Positions 42,915 to 54,607 of a stretch of DNA of 64,000 nucleotides are shown here, piece after piece. The stretch lies in the NCBI GenBank assembly GCA_911728435.2, contig OU452202.1, positions 9,651,135 through 9,715,134 of the forward strand. Reading direction: 5' to 3'. Source of the DNA: Apoderus coryli. Taxonomy: Eukaryota; Arthropoda; Insecta; Coleoptera; Attelabidae. A program made the translations under genes and the position numbers. Each line of letters opens with the position of its first letter. The stretch's first letter is position 1. Under the pieces are notes generated by a model, which did no database searches, was not told where the DNA came from, and saw only the letters and a list, made by a program, of their open reading frames with translations.

Positions 42915-43808
42915 ACGAATTACTAAATGAAACTCCGATTCAACAAATTAGCTCCCAAATTAGAAATTGTCTATTTTTACGTACCTAACTAACTGACTAA
43001 CTAATAACAGAATGTTTGTAACGGCTTAATAATAAATAATAATTTTCTGCCAGAAATTCGGAAACTCAGTACATTTCAATGAAAAATTAAATATAGTTAA
43101 AATCGGTTTAGCGAATATTGAGGCACAGTCCTTGACGACAAAGGCAGATACACCATCAAATATAGGTACTTAATGAATTCATCAGTTTACAATAATATTA
43201 TAAAGGATATAAACCATTAACAGAAGAACTACACAAACCATGCATCGAAGATTTTAATTTAATATCTCAGTCAAAGATTATTGTCTAGGTATATTAATCT
43301 ATGGTATTACTAATTACTTATATCATTAAACAACATATTAATTAATCAATCTGGAACGGTTAAAAATTAATTAAAAACAATCAAAAACACACATGAATAT
43401 AATAACAAATAATATACAAATAAATTATTTCATTATCATAACAATTTTGATTGGCCATATGTTGTTTACTTTTCTAATTAATTTACATATTATATGATAT
43501 ATCAATCGAAAACCAATATTGCCGTATTTTCATTATGTATGTCGGTAATAAATTTTCAGTCATTACTGGACTTGGTGTTTAAATAAACAACATTGTGAAA
43601 TGTAATTAACTACTTAGATAATATTGTTACATTATGTACAATAAAAAATAATAATAAAAAAAAAACACACTAATAAGGATTAATTAGCTAAAAGAGTTGA
43701 TAAAAAACGTTTTTTTCCTTAATTAAAAAAACTGTTTGCATAACCTTATTATAGCTGTTGCGCTGCCGTACTCTTTAAAAGGAAAAACCGGGCGGGAGAT
43801 GCCCACAT
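42915..43808. other. AT-rich non-coding stretch
   Basis: No gene is seen; the 5' end of the preceding pseudogene element may extend some way in. Confidence 0.4.
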
Positions 43809-44080
43809 GTGCAAGCGCGTGTCGACGTGATCATGCTATTAAAGTACCTGGTTGCCTGGTTGGATGGGTGGACGGAGCTCCCGGCCGAGTCGGTAGACTT
43901 GCCAATGCCATGTAGCTATGGACTACATAGTCGTAGGTGCTGGCATCTGGCAGTCGATGACCGTGGTTCGGATTCAACGCTAAACTGTAGGTCCAAATTA
44001 ACACAAAAACTAAAATACGCTGGCTGTATTACCTTCGATGTAGAGGAAAAACTAAATTCTTAACTCAGGTGCCTACCTAG
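43809..44080 (+). repeat. Possible tRNA-derived SINE
   Basis: A GC-richer island in AT-rich DNA. CGGCCGAGTCGG (about 43882) resembles a pol III A box and GGTTCGGATTC (43965-43975) a B box, about 80 bases apart. A T-poor body and A-rich 3' side (CACAAAAACTAAAAT) follow. The 84-codon frame here is best seen as incidental. One copy only, so the SINE label rests on promoter-like boxes and composition. Confidence 0.4.
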
Positions 44081-46483
44081 AGTGTCGCAGTTATTTCTGA
44101 ATTAAACTTAAATAAAGGTGGAATGGTGGAGTCAGAAAACTTGGAAAAAATAGGGACGCGCTTTCAATTCACAATTTTAATAATATATTTCTTAAAGCTT
44201 TCTATATGATAAGTACAATAGGAACATTATTTTTTTTTTTAGATGAAAAGTGTATAGATTTAGATGGATATTCAGATAGATTTGGAAAACTTGAACGTAG
44301 AGTCTAGCATACATGTCGAAGTTGAAGGCAGTCTAATATTTAAAATTGTGCTATTTCATTACCATTATTAACACAACAAGTAGAGCACAAAATTGTATTT
44401 AAATCTGGGTTCTCTTAGAATGTAAACTATAAAAGTTTTTATTACATGTATATACTAAATTATTTATGTAGCAACATTTTAATTCTTAACGACTAATTGC
44501 AAATTACAATATTTTTAAAATATTTTTAACCAACAACCTATTATCATATAAATTAACTAAGAAAATGTTATGTAAATGAACACGTTAAAATTATAGTTTT
44601 GAAGTTACTAATTACTTATTAAAAACAATGTTAAATATTATATCATATTTCTTGATTTGCATCATTGCAACCAACCGAAATGATAATTTTGAAAAGGTAA
44701 ACTACTACAGTGACGATTAAAAGTCAGAAATTCGATTAAATTTGAATGAAAAACTTTTGGAAACTAACTAACTCTCAATAATCACCCACCAAGCCAACGC
44801 AAGGAACACTTTAGGCATGAAGTCGTGCAAGATGGAGATGTGTTGTCCCTGACACCAGCCAAGCTACTGGGGTTCATAATTTTTGACATGATAGTATGCG
44901 GGAGGTAAAAATTATATATATTATATTGGGAACTATATAATATTTTTTTACAGAACAGTGTTACTTTGCATAATTAAAATTTAGTTTAATATCACAGCAT
45001 CAAGCTTCAGAAATAACACTGTTACCTACCACTAAATAAATAATAATAATATTTAAATCACAATCAAATGAAACTAACGAAAGTTATTAAATGACGAAAA
45101 AAACATTCTTTTATTATATGTATGTATTTTTCTAGTTTTAACATTAAGAACTAATCAAACATGAGGTCCGAAAAGAAAAAAACCTCATTAGAAAGGAACA
45201 GAAAATTGTTGCTGGTTTAAACACAAACTATAAAAATATTTTTTGTCCATTACCAAAGTTGGATAGATATTTAATGTTTATAAATAAATATTAAATAAGT
45301 AGGTAATAAAAATATTAGTACTTAATACTATGATGCCTACAATATAAAATTGATTATTATGCAAAAACATTGAAATTTACTCGAGGTGATAGTGTTTTCT
45401 TGCCTCATCAAATTTGTCAGTCTTAGCGGCTCTGAAGTTGATACGAATAGGAAGCTAAGATTTCTCGATGAATATGCGCGCACTAATCTTCTCAATTTAA
45501 TGTAACTAAACCAAAAATGTTGAGTCACTCACTGAATTGTAAAAAATTTAATGAAGATATTGAGCGAATTCAAGTTAATATTTACAAAAGATTACTTACT
45601 GCTCCTGATTACGTAGTTCCTTTGAAAACAATCTCAATATTTTCTATTTAAGGCTTAATAAAGTTAAAAGAAATAATGAAAAGCGACTGCCAAAAATTAT
45701 TTGTTATGCTTGGTTACTCTCACCGTGTAATAACACTTCTGAGGCTGCAAAATGCAGCGGCTCGTCGAGGGGCGCTAGGGAGACTAAGCGTCCTCAGCAA
45801 ATTACTCCACTTCTAAGTTCATTTACATGAATTTCTACTAGGTATATAATAATAAGTAATAATAATTAGAACTGAAATATGCAATTTATAATGTAGCGGA
45901 CAAACGGTACTATTATTTTAAAGTTTGTCATTATGCATATTCGATACGTAAAATAAAAAGGCAAAAGGACTACACCAGACATGATAACGATAGCAGAATT
46001 ATCGACATTTGCGCCCTCTAGACCGCTCGGAGACTTCACTACTTCAGCCTCCGGACCATAGAATAATATATTAAACTGTGTCCGGACCTATATACTGTCC
46101 ATATAATACATATACACATTGCGCATCTCTTATAAAAAAAATTGCGCATCTCTTATAAAAACATATGCGTGAAATTATTCGGCATAGAGGTTAGCTTACA
46201 CATAAATACGTACTTGTTTATTTACGGTGCGAAGACTGCAAAGTTTGTTTTTTTTTTGCTTTTGAACTATTTTTAAAATCTATAAAATTTTAATAGATAA
46301 TTCAAAACTAAATTACGTTCGTACGTTAAGATTCCTTTGTGCAATATAAAGTGTAATAAATAGATAATGGCTTCAATTTCAAGTTTTATGTAAGTGATTT
46401 TCAACCGGAGGAAGATACCGTGGATTTTCTTCTTCGGCTTTAACAAATCAAATTACGAACAAAAATTGGAAATAAAGACGCGT
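44081..46483. other. Long non-coding stretch
   Basis: No supported gene. Around 45550-45640 a short plus-strand reading (IYKRLLTAPDYVVPL) resembles the C-terminal tail of a LINE reverse transcriptase but is too short to call. GCGCATCTCTTATAAAAA is duplicated in tandem at 46117-46161. Confidence 0.35.
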
Positions 46484-46642
46484 ATCAAACGACTATCCTA
46501 TTGGACTCACTCTATGGAAATGAAAATTGTGTCTAACTAATTGTATAAACTAAATTAAAATTAAAAAATCATAGTTATTTAGTTTTAATTTAGTTTACAT
46601 ACTTTTTTCCACAGAGTGACTCCAATAGGATAGTTGTTTGAT
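46484..46642. repeat. Hairpin element
   Basis: ATCAAACGACTATCCTATTG (left) faces CAATAGGATAGTTGTTTGAT (right); the inside also pairs (TTAGTTTATAC-like and AAACTAAATTAAAA with its complement). About 159 bp, non-coding. Located 40 bases before the hammerhead-like motif. Confidence 0.75.
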
Positions 46643-46682
46643 GCATATACAAGTTCTTCATGCTTTTCATTCAATCATTGCT

Positions 46683-46727
46683 CGCCACTGATGATGAGAC
46701 TCGTTTATTCTCGAAACATGTATTGCG
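46683..46727 (+). ncRNA. Type I hammerhead-ribozyme-like motif
   Basis: Order and pairing fit a minimal type I hammerhead: stem I strand CGCCA (46683-46687), CTGATGA (46688-46694), stem II GAG/CTC with an 11-base loop, GAAAC (46713-46717), a tiny stem III (AC-AT-GT), cleavage triplet GTA (46720-46722), then stem I strand TTGCG (46723-46727), pairing except for one mismatch. Penelope-like and other retroelements carry such ribozymes. All core residues I can place are present. Activity cannot be judged from sequence alone. Confidence 0.55.
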
Positions 46728-46888
46728 ATAAGAAACTAAAGTAACGATTATTATATTAAATTTATTTCGTTTTTTTTATTTGCCATTATTGAAATTATAA
46801 CACCTCTTAAAAAATTTCAGACCAAAACACATAATAAGTAATAATTGTAAAGGCGTATATTATGGAAATTTTATTTTATTTTGAAGGT

Positions 46889-47463
46889 GATGTTATTTAT
46901 TTTTTTTATGCATATAGATATTTTACTGATACTAAAAAAATATATAGCAATTAAGAAAGTTAATTTAGATGTTTTGATGTGAGACGAATCTGTCTCCGCT
47001 AGCAAACATGTTACGTATAAACTTAGAGAACAAGCCAAAACAACTATTCCACTGGCTAATACCATGACTGGCATTGAATTACAACCACAAGTTTTCAAAA
47101 CAAATACTATAATGAATGAAACTTTTGCTAAATTATTGAAATGCAACGAAAAATATATAATTTATGTTATCATATATGTATGTTAAAAGAATTTAATTTA
47201 TTACCTATAGTTATTAATATTTAAAGGATTTAAAAAAATACACTTTGGTTAGGTACTCTTCTCTTGAACTTTGTTATTCAAAAACACAAGTACAGGCTAT
47301 TAAATGCGCTTATTTCGTACTCGTTCATAGATATACTCATCAAGCAGCCACACAACTAGATATTTTGATTAGTACTACTACTATTAAAATTATAAGTTCG
47401 AAAAAATCTAAATACACTTTCTTAATTTCTATATTTTTACTAACAGTGAACAAAAAAAAAACA
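46889..47463. repeat. MITE C, copy 2
   Basis: Left arm GATGTTATTTATTTTTTTTA ... CTAAAAAAATATATAGCAAT pairs with the right side (CTTAATTTCTATATTTTTAC then TAACAGTGAACAAAAAAAAA). Both arms match the copy at 35374-35780. The frames at 46871-47146 and 47245-47511 are within or across it and are not genes. Confidence 0.6.
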
Positions 47464-48792
47464 ATTTTTCCCTATAATAACAATCTAGTACTAATTACAT
47501 TCATTCTCTAGAATAGAAAAATGTTTAAGGAGAGATAAAATAAAATGTATGCGTCTTAAAGAACTGTCCTAAATTATAAAAAAGAATGTTCTATATAATC
47601 TGAATGTCCAATTAATCTGATTTCATAAATAAAACTTTACCGAAAATAACATACCGTAAGGGTAAAACCGTAATATTTTTAGCGCATGGAGACATACACA
47701 TTTCTGGCTTACTATTGAATTATTGATTTCGATACCATTAACAAAGATTAATGTACACATTAATCTTTGCCATTAACCATTAAACTTTTGTTACTTAAAT
47801 GTGAAGTTTTGAAAATTTTGATGATAAATATGTAAGATTAACCATTTTTATATATTATGTTTTTGGCTATCTTGAATATTTAAGTTATTCTCTATTATTT
47901 TTCAAATTTTATTTCATAAGTTTCACAATATATTAAAATAATAGTAACTACATACTTACAAAATATAATTTTTAAACAAAATTCAGGAATTTGCTTTGAC
48001 AGTTTGTGAACACAAGCCTGTTGAAACTACAAAATTACGCGTGTTTAAACTTTCCAACTGAAATTTAAGTACAATAGGTTTAGATTTTTAACGCACTTAT
48101 AATATTATCTATAATTACAAAAATAAAACCAAATTGGAAAAAACAGATTTGTTTATAGAATGTGCGGTTTTTCAAACGTGTATCTAACCTAACACGGAAC
48201 ATAGAAATATGCGGCTTCGCACAATTTGTCTTTTCCTTATTATTTATAATGTTAGCTTTCCCTCCAAAACTACTTTTTTACCATAAGTATCGTTATATTA
48301 TGTCTAAGTCTATCCATTTCGGATGTAGGTAATTAAATTAAAATGTCGTGATCTATTTTGCCCGATCTCAAATTGTGTCCTTGATTAATTATTCCTTTGT
48401 ATGCAATTTAATTAGAATACTGTAAAATATGCATGTTGCATAATATAATGAATAACTTAATTAAAATTTAAGAATGTTCGACTAAAAATTAGGCACAGTG
48501 CATAGTCGATTCACCAGTTATAAAATATACAGGCAGTATTAGATAATTTACATCGCCTAAGCTATGAGTGATTTGATCTCTAAAGAGTCATTTTCCAAAT
48601 TTTTAGACAGAAAACTTCCACAGACAGCAAGTTTTGTGTTCTTTTTGGCCAAAAGGATTTTTAAAAAACAACTTTACAATTTTTGGAAATTAAATTGACT
48701 TTATTAAATACAATATATGGTTCTTATTATAGAGTAAATGAATAAGTGATTCTAACAGATAAAATTACTTATATTTATAACATTTTTGAATG
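47464..48792. other. AT-rich non-coding stretch
   Basis: A short inverted repeat, AAAGATTAATGTACACATTAATCTTT, is at about 47742-47767. Otherwise nothing is seen. Confidence 0.4.
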
Positions 48793-48900
48793 TGCTGACA
48801 CAGGGCGTCACTACTTGTTAGGTTCACACGATAACTCGTGGGAAAGTGCTGATACAGGGCGTCACTTCTTAGGATTACACATATAACTAGCAACTCTCAG
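48793..48900. repeat. Two-unit tandem repeat
   Basis: GTGCTGACACAGGGCGTCAC (48793) recurs as GTGCTGATACAGGGCGTCAC (48846), each followed by similar TTAGGTT/CACA/ATAACT text; unit about 53 bases. Confidence 0.7.
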
Positions 48901-49508
48901 CTTCTTCAGGGCAAATTTCGGTGAACGCGGTTAAACTGAAACTAAACACTAGTTTTTTTATAGAGAAAATTCATTTACGACCACCTGTTATCCGCAGGTG
49001 AGTGTGGGACTCAAACTTAGCATGATGGCCCAGCTATTTCTTCCTCCTCCAGGTTCAAATGTCATGAAAAACTCAATGGTGAAAATAGATTTTGGTTATG
49101 TTAAACCGTTTCGCCGCTAGAGAACGCTTCTCGATTTTGGTGGATTTCGTTTTCGGTCTATATCTTTTTTGTTTTTCTAGATAGTTCGTTTCCAAAAAAA
49201 ACTTTTTCATATAGCACTTTTTTATATAAAAGATGCTGATGTGACTTGTTCTCATATAGGGCTATTCGTAAATTTGCTATAACAATTAATTTTTTTTTAC
49301 TTATAGAACTTATAGAAACCGTATATTTTTACATTTTCTTGTAAGACATATAATTCTCTTTACGCACATATACAGTACCTATCCACAGGAAAAGTGTTCA
49401 AGAGGAGAAACTTTCTTATTTTTCATTTTATCGAAAAAAGATCCTCTTGATAAAAAAATTTTGCTGGTTCTTAAAGTAATATTGGGATAGAAAAATTTAA
49501 CATTTCTT
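48901..49508. other. Non-coding stretch
   Basis: No gene. The end (about 49375-49500: CTATCCACAGGAAAAGTGTT, CAAGAGGAGAAACTTTC) has an inverted counterpart at 50520-50625 (TTTCCTCTTGAACACC, TTGTGGACATAGGTA). The two lie outside the 49509-50493 element, so that element landed inside an older palindrome. Confidence 0.5.
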
Positions 49509-50493
49509 ATACAGGGTGATCAGAAAATTGAAAAACTTTAAATGTTACAAGAGTAAAGTTCACTTATTTGGAAGGCTATGGAAATAAGTTACTAAGAAAA
49601 GTTGTTCAAAAGTAAAAGGCAGTCTATAATACTAATTTTCGAAAAAATCGGCCTACTTTTATTTATTTGTATTGACTAAATTTATTTTACATCTTCTATT
49701 AATTCCAAGTTAACAACTCATTTTTGTACTAGTAGGCGTTGGTAATGGCAAGCTTATTCGACAATTCGCTGTATTTATTTATTAGTCGTAGTATTGTCAG
49801 CTTAAAAGGCTTACTTTACGACACAAAATTTATTTGGTGCAATGTTATCGTGAAGTTATTCAGGAATTTTATGTAAAATTCCCCAATGTCTACGTTTCTA
49901 AGGCCGTAAAATAATCTTGAAGTTGTTAAGCACTGGCCAGTGTTGAAAAAACCTCGAGAAAAAAGAGATACGATGAAAATGATACAAGCCCTATGTTGGT
50001 AGTACATTCAGTAGAGGAACACCCCAAATTATCATTAAGGAGAAAAGCTGAAATCATGTTTCGGAAGTCTGCCATGAAGCTAAAGACTTGATTTTTTGTT
50101 TGTGGGTTGGCAGTATGAAATAAGATTTCATAAGAAAATAATGTTTTCTGATAAATCGATTTTTTCGACCAATGGTGTTGTGGCTTGGCAACATGCACGA
50201 TACTGGAGTGACTAACCCGCATTTTCGAATACCACGGAGGCGTCAGTACTTTACTAAAGTAAAATGAGTTACTTGTTCGTTTAAAGGCTCAACAGGGTGG
50301 TAGTGTAATTGAGTAAATAAACTGTGCATTGTTAATTGGGAATTAATGGATGTAAAATAAATAGATTTTTTCGAAAATTGGTCTTTTACTTTTGAACAAC
50401 TTTTTTTAGTAACTTATTTCCACATATTCTCAAATAAGTGCACTTTACTCTTGTGCTATTTAAAGTTTTTCAATTTCCTGAACACCCTGAATA
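49509..50493 (+). mobile_element. IS630/Tc1-type element with long inverted ends
   Basis: Terminal repeats of about 150 bases: TACAGGGTGATCAGAAAATT on the left; on the right the complement of CAATTTCCTGAACACCCTGA. They share AAACTTTAAATGTTACAAGA- and TAAGTTACTAAGAAAAGTTG-type text. Between them lies a decayed plus-strand transposase: VVHSVEEHPKLSLRRKAE (HTH linker), then VFSDKSIF-like, NGVVAWQHARYWSD and NPHFRIP pieces of the catalytic domain. Several stops. It is probably nested in an older palindrome (see 48901-49508). Confidence 0.65.
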
Positions 50494-51488
50494 CGAAATG
50501 GTAATTTTTTTTATCCCAATCTTACTTTAACCAGCAATAATTTTTTAACAAAAGTAGCGTTTTTCGACAAAATGGAAAATATGAAAGTTTTTCCTCTTGA
50601 ACACCTTTCTTGTGGACATAGGTACTGTGTAACACTTTATGACTAATTGTAATATTTTCAGATATATTTTGCTTTTAATCATATGAGTTAAATATATTAA
50701 TTAGGCAACTGTCAAATTTATTCGCAACTTTGACAGGTGTGGATGTGCTTTTATGCATTCACAGCAGGGGGGCTTTATTTGAATCGATCGCAAATATTTA
50801 CGTGTACGCAAAGTTGCATTAATTTGTTCGTATGCGCAACTTGTTTTGGGCGAAGAATAGCTTTCTTTGAAATTGCGAGTAAACGTGTGCATCCCTACTT
50901 GCGTGTACCCAAAAGATTCCCTCACTCGCTACGTTGTCAGTTATCTTTGTAGAGATCAACCAATGAAATATTAGGATTTTATGAAATTTTCCATGACGTA
51001 TATTTGTTATTGGTTTGATGTTTTAAGGCTAGAATTTTTTAAATTGTTATTAGCTTTTCGTGATTGTTTTTATTAGTGATTTATTTAATACTCCCTAATC
51101 TGTGTATTTATTGTATTGCTATTGTTGTGTAAAGCATAAATATGAGTTATTTAAAAAATAAACAAACTGAAATAACTCCAAAAAACTTTAAAACTAACAA
51201 AATGATTAAAAGATCAATTTCGCGATATTCCAAAATTAAAATTTATTTGATGTGAAATGTCAAACATAAAATACACTGACGTCTTGTCATGCATTGCGTG
51301 TGCCAAAGTTGAGTTGCGATCGGTATACAGAAAGTTGCGAGTGGTGCAAATTCATATCGCTCGGAGTGCATTTGAAATAAGCCCTCCGAACGAATGTTTG
51401 TATTTAGATTTTTTTCTGTGTTGTGTGTGTTTTTTTAAATAAATTTAGGTGTTTGAAAATTATGAATTTTGTTAAAATGTTTTATAGA
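50494..51488. other. Non-coding stretch
   Basis: GC-richer part at 50730-50950 (CGATCGCAAATATTTACGTG) has overlapping frames on both strands but no motif. GAAAGTTGCGAGTGGTGC near 51329 weakly echoes AAATTGCGAGTAAACGTGTG near 50870. No gene is supported. Confidence 0.35.
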
Positions 51489-51790
51489 GTGCAATGAGAA
51501 TGTAGAAACGGCGAATCGTCTTTATGAAAAATGGATACCCAGAACAAGCATAACCGTCCGGAACTATGTTTCAGAGGTTAAATAGAAATCTTTCTATATT
51601 TGGGAAAGAATCAAAGATGTGGGCTTTAGGGTGTGAATTATCGCATATCGCAAGGGAAATGTTGGAGGAGGCAATTCAAAATGCTTTTGCCACAATAACC
51701 AACGTTCAGTTGGGATGTGCAGTAAATGCTCTCCGCTAACGTTGCCGCATATGCATATGCAAGGTAAAAGGTATTTTGGTTTATATAGAG
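51489..51790 (+). pseudogene. Internally deleted transposase relic
   Basis: Plus-strand fragments: NRLYEKWIPRTSITVRNYVS resembles the DUF4817-type N-terminus, and MLEEAIQNAFATITNVQLGC with AVNALR resembles the conserved C-terminal helices of the same transposase group. About 250 codons of catalytic core between them are missing. This is the pattern expected of a MITE precursor. Confidence 0.45.
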
Positions 51791-51841
51791 GTGAGAGGTG
51801 TTACTGATATGGCCCTTTTCATTCTAAAAGACGCTAACACA

Positions 51842-52545
51842 CATACAATGTGCTCACGGATAGAGTTTGGAAGAGAAAATGCTTGTTATTTGTAGATTTA
51901 AAAGAAAAAGTCATTCTGTATAAAGAAGTCTGCTTGTGTCGAAACTACAATTTCGAATACAAAATTTACGATTACTACGATTACACGAATTGTGTAGAAA
52001 CTACAATTTTAAATATCAGATTTGTGATTACTATACAGGGTTAATCATATAAATAACATTCTCGAAGAACTGCCACATGGCTTTTTTCATGTCCTAAACC
52101 ATAACTTTGCACAATATAAATTCTTTGTTCTAACGCTAGCTAGCATTTTCTAATTTCACTATTAGATATATGCAAATTTATGAGGAAATAATGACACAAC
52201 TGTCAACAATTTGAAAGATGCCAAGAAACTAACATTTATTATTTTAATAGTAGCTATGAAATTAACCACTTTGAGAAAAAGGTTTATTAGTTTATTTTTT
52301 GCACAATTAATTGGTGAAATAAATCACGGTTTTGAAAATATTTTCATAAAATTTAAAAACATCAAAATCATTAAAAATGTTATTTTTGATACACCCTGTA
52401 TAATAATCGTAAATTTAGTATTCGAAATTGTACTTTCGACACAAGCAGACGTTTTTATAAAGAATGACTTTTTCTTCTAAATCTACATATAAAAAAGTTT
52501 TTCCTCTTCCAAACTCTATATGGGGACACATTGTAGGTACATGGA
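51842..52545. repeat. Nested inverted-repeat element
   Basis: Outer arms: ACAATGTGCTCACGGATAGA, GTTTGGAAGAG and AAGAAAAAGTCATTCT, down to CAATTTCGAATACAAAATTT on the left, match the complement of 52420-52537. An inner element (52030-52401) starts TACAGGGTTAATCATATAAA and ends in complement as TACAGGGTGTATCAAAAATA. The left arm holds an extra internal duplication (GTGTAGAAACTACAATTTTA). Frames here (51850-52044, 52211-52480) are incidental. Confidence 0.7.
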
Positions 52546-52781
52546 GTACATATGATGTACCTAGTTCATAGTTTAAATGTGTGTTTCTCTGTAACTGATT
52601 TTAATTTGTTTTAACCGTCACGAACATTATTAACAAAAATAAAATTACTTTCTTCACCTCCATCGACCATGATGGCAGTTTTCTAAACTTTTGTATTTTT
52701 TTTAATTTTTGTTGATAATATTCGTCAAATATTGGACTCATTTCTTTTGAACTTAACATAATATTATTGATTTACGGATTG

Positions 52782-52825
52782 TTTGACTGATGATGGGGAT
52801 TTATACCCCCAAAACATGTTTCATT
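52782..52825 (+). ncRNA. Hammerhead-like motif, mutated core
   Basis: TTTGA-CTGATGA, a strong stem II (GGGG / CCCC), then CAAAAC where GAAAC is expected, ACATGTT, and TCA pairing back to TGA as stem I. One core change probably inactivates it. Same architecture as 46683-46727. Confidence 0.4.
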
Positions 52826-53894
52826 TTTCCTGATTTAGGTTGATTAAAAAGAAAATAAAGACTTTGTGGAGGATACGCTGTAGTTCGTTTTACCTATAAA
52901 ACATGATTTTTTTTAGGATCAAAAAAACAAATACCAATTTTGAACACTTATTGCACGACACTGGTTTAACCAAAAGACACGTCAAATACAGGGTATTGTT
53001 CTAGCTGTATTTTGTTGTGACAAGTATAGCTTAAAGGGCGGCTTTGAACACTTGCGAATTTTCTTTGGCTAATCTTCAACACAAAAATCTTTCGACATTT
53101 TTGTTTCATGAAAGTCTCTAAGTACTAAACACTAACATAGGAAATTTTGTAAAATTGAGAGCCCATATAACGAATTTAATTACGTATTTAAATAAACTTA
53201 CATCACATTTTATCAACGAACACAAAAGCACACATTTGAATTTTAATATGTCACTAATTGTTTGACGTACACTCAAAACAACTAAAACTTAATACTCTGC
53301 TACTTAACGACTGACAATTTTTTAAAAGATCAAACGCAACCGAGATAAAGGTGACGCAAAATAAAACAAGGTACACAATAGAATTTTAATTTTGTGTCTA
53401 TTGTAATATTATGCTAAAAAAAACTTTCTTTTTTTTAATAATTAAATATTTTTATATAGTTATTGGTTTGATTTAGTTATACAAAAACTATTAATTATAA
53501 TATTGTCCTAAATTAGGCAACACAAACCAAGTAAGTGGTTTAAATTTAATTTGACTGTACGAGCGCTTATAACGGATTATCTATTTTATTAAGGTTGTAA
53601 TAAATAGCGATTCCGGCGGTGTCGAAAACACTCTCTTAGTTGAGATTTATGCAAACATTTTTAATTAAAAGCGGAACAAGACTGATATCAACTTGTAAAG
53701 TTCAACAAGAGAAGTTTTTTTTTAAATCGCTCAATTTAATGTGTTTCTTTATTTCGGCCTGTATACGAATAATGTACACTGGCTACTACCTATTGTAGCC
53801 ATTACGAATCATATTTCACTTAATATCAAGCATCACCGCAGTCATTCCACAACTCAGATGGGCCGTTGTAACCCTCAATCACCGTCCATGTATA
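52826..53894. other. Non-coding stretch
   Basis: No supported gene or element end. A retroelement tail could end here (AAAAGAAAATAAAGACTTTG near 52846). Confidence 0.35.
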
Positions 53895-54287
53895 CACTGT
53901 GTCCAAAATAAGAATGACATTGGAATCTTGGAATCGGTAGGAGTTATAATGTCGGTTAAATTAGAGAAAAGTTGTACGATTTAAACACCTTTTAAATGGT
54001 GTTTTCAAAAGTAAACTAACTTTAACCGTTTTCGACAATTTTTGAAATAACGATTTCTTGCGATTTTAGTTTTTATTTATTTCTGACATTATTTTTACAG
54101 ATATAAAAAAATGAAAAGCACTTTCTCATTGTTACTTTTTGAGGAGAATAAGATAGCGTTTACAAATTTTTACAACGACATTTCGTTTTTGAAAAAACAT
54201 CATCAACTTGATTTTTCTAAACACGGATTTTTTAGTGTTAAATTTAAGGTCATTTTCAATTCAAAAATAGTTGGATTATCCCACGTA

Positions 54288-54594
54288 ATGGTTTAAACAA
54301 GTTTTCAGTGGTTTTAGCTGTTATTTAAAATTATTCACCAACAATCGCCATAGTTTGGCAATTATTTTGCGTAATACATTCATCTGGGAAAGGCGTTTTG
54401 TTTAATAACTTTAAAAAGCACAAACATTTCATTTCTACTGAGACAGAAATAAATTGTCACATAATAAATAGTTGTGAGTAACGACAAAAGAATGTTTTTG
54501 CAAAAGCTACTACTTTCTATTCAGTCAATTATGGGGATTTTTCTTGATTAATTTTAAATAATAGCTAAAAACACTGAAAACTTGTTTAAACCAT
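54288..54594. mobile_element. 307 bp MITE nested in the left TIR
   Basis: Both ends carry ATGGTTTAAACAAGTTTTCA in opposite orientation, extending to about 48 matching bases (TTATTTAAAATTA). TA flanks both sides (54286-54287, 54595-54596), indicating a Tc1/mariner-type target duplication. The uninterrupted right TIR of the host element shows the pre-insertion sequence. No coding content. Confidence 0.85.
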
Positions 54595-54607
54595 TATATC
54601 GTCGTTC

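Noticed and set aside
43809..44063. 84-codon frame as a small protein gene
   Set aside because: Pol III-like boxes and composition fit a SINE better; no homology seen.
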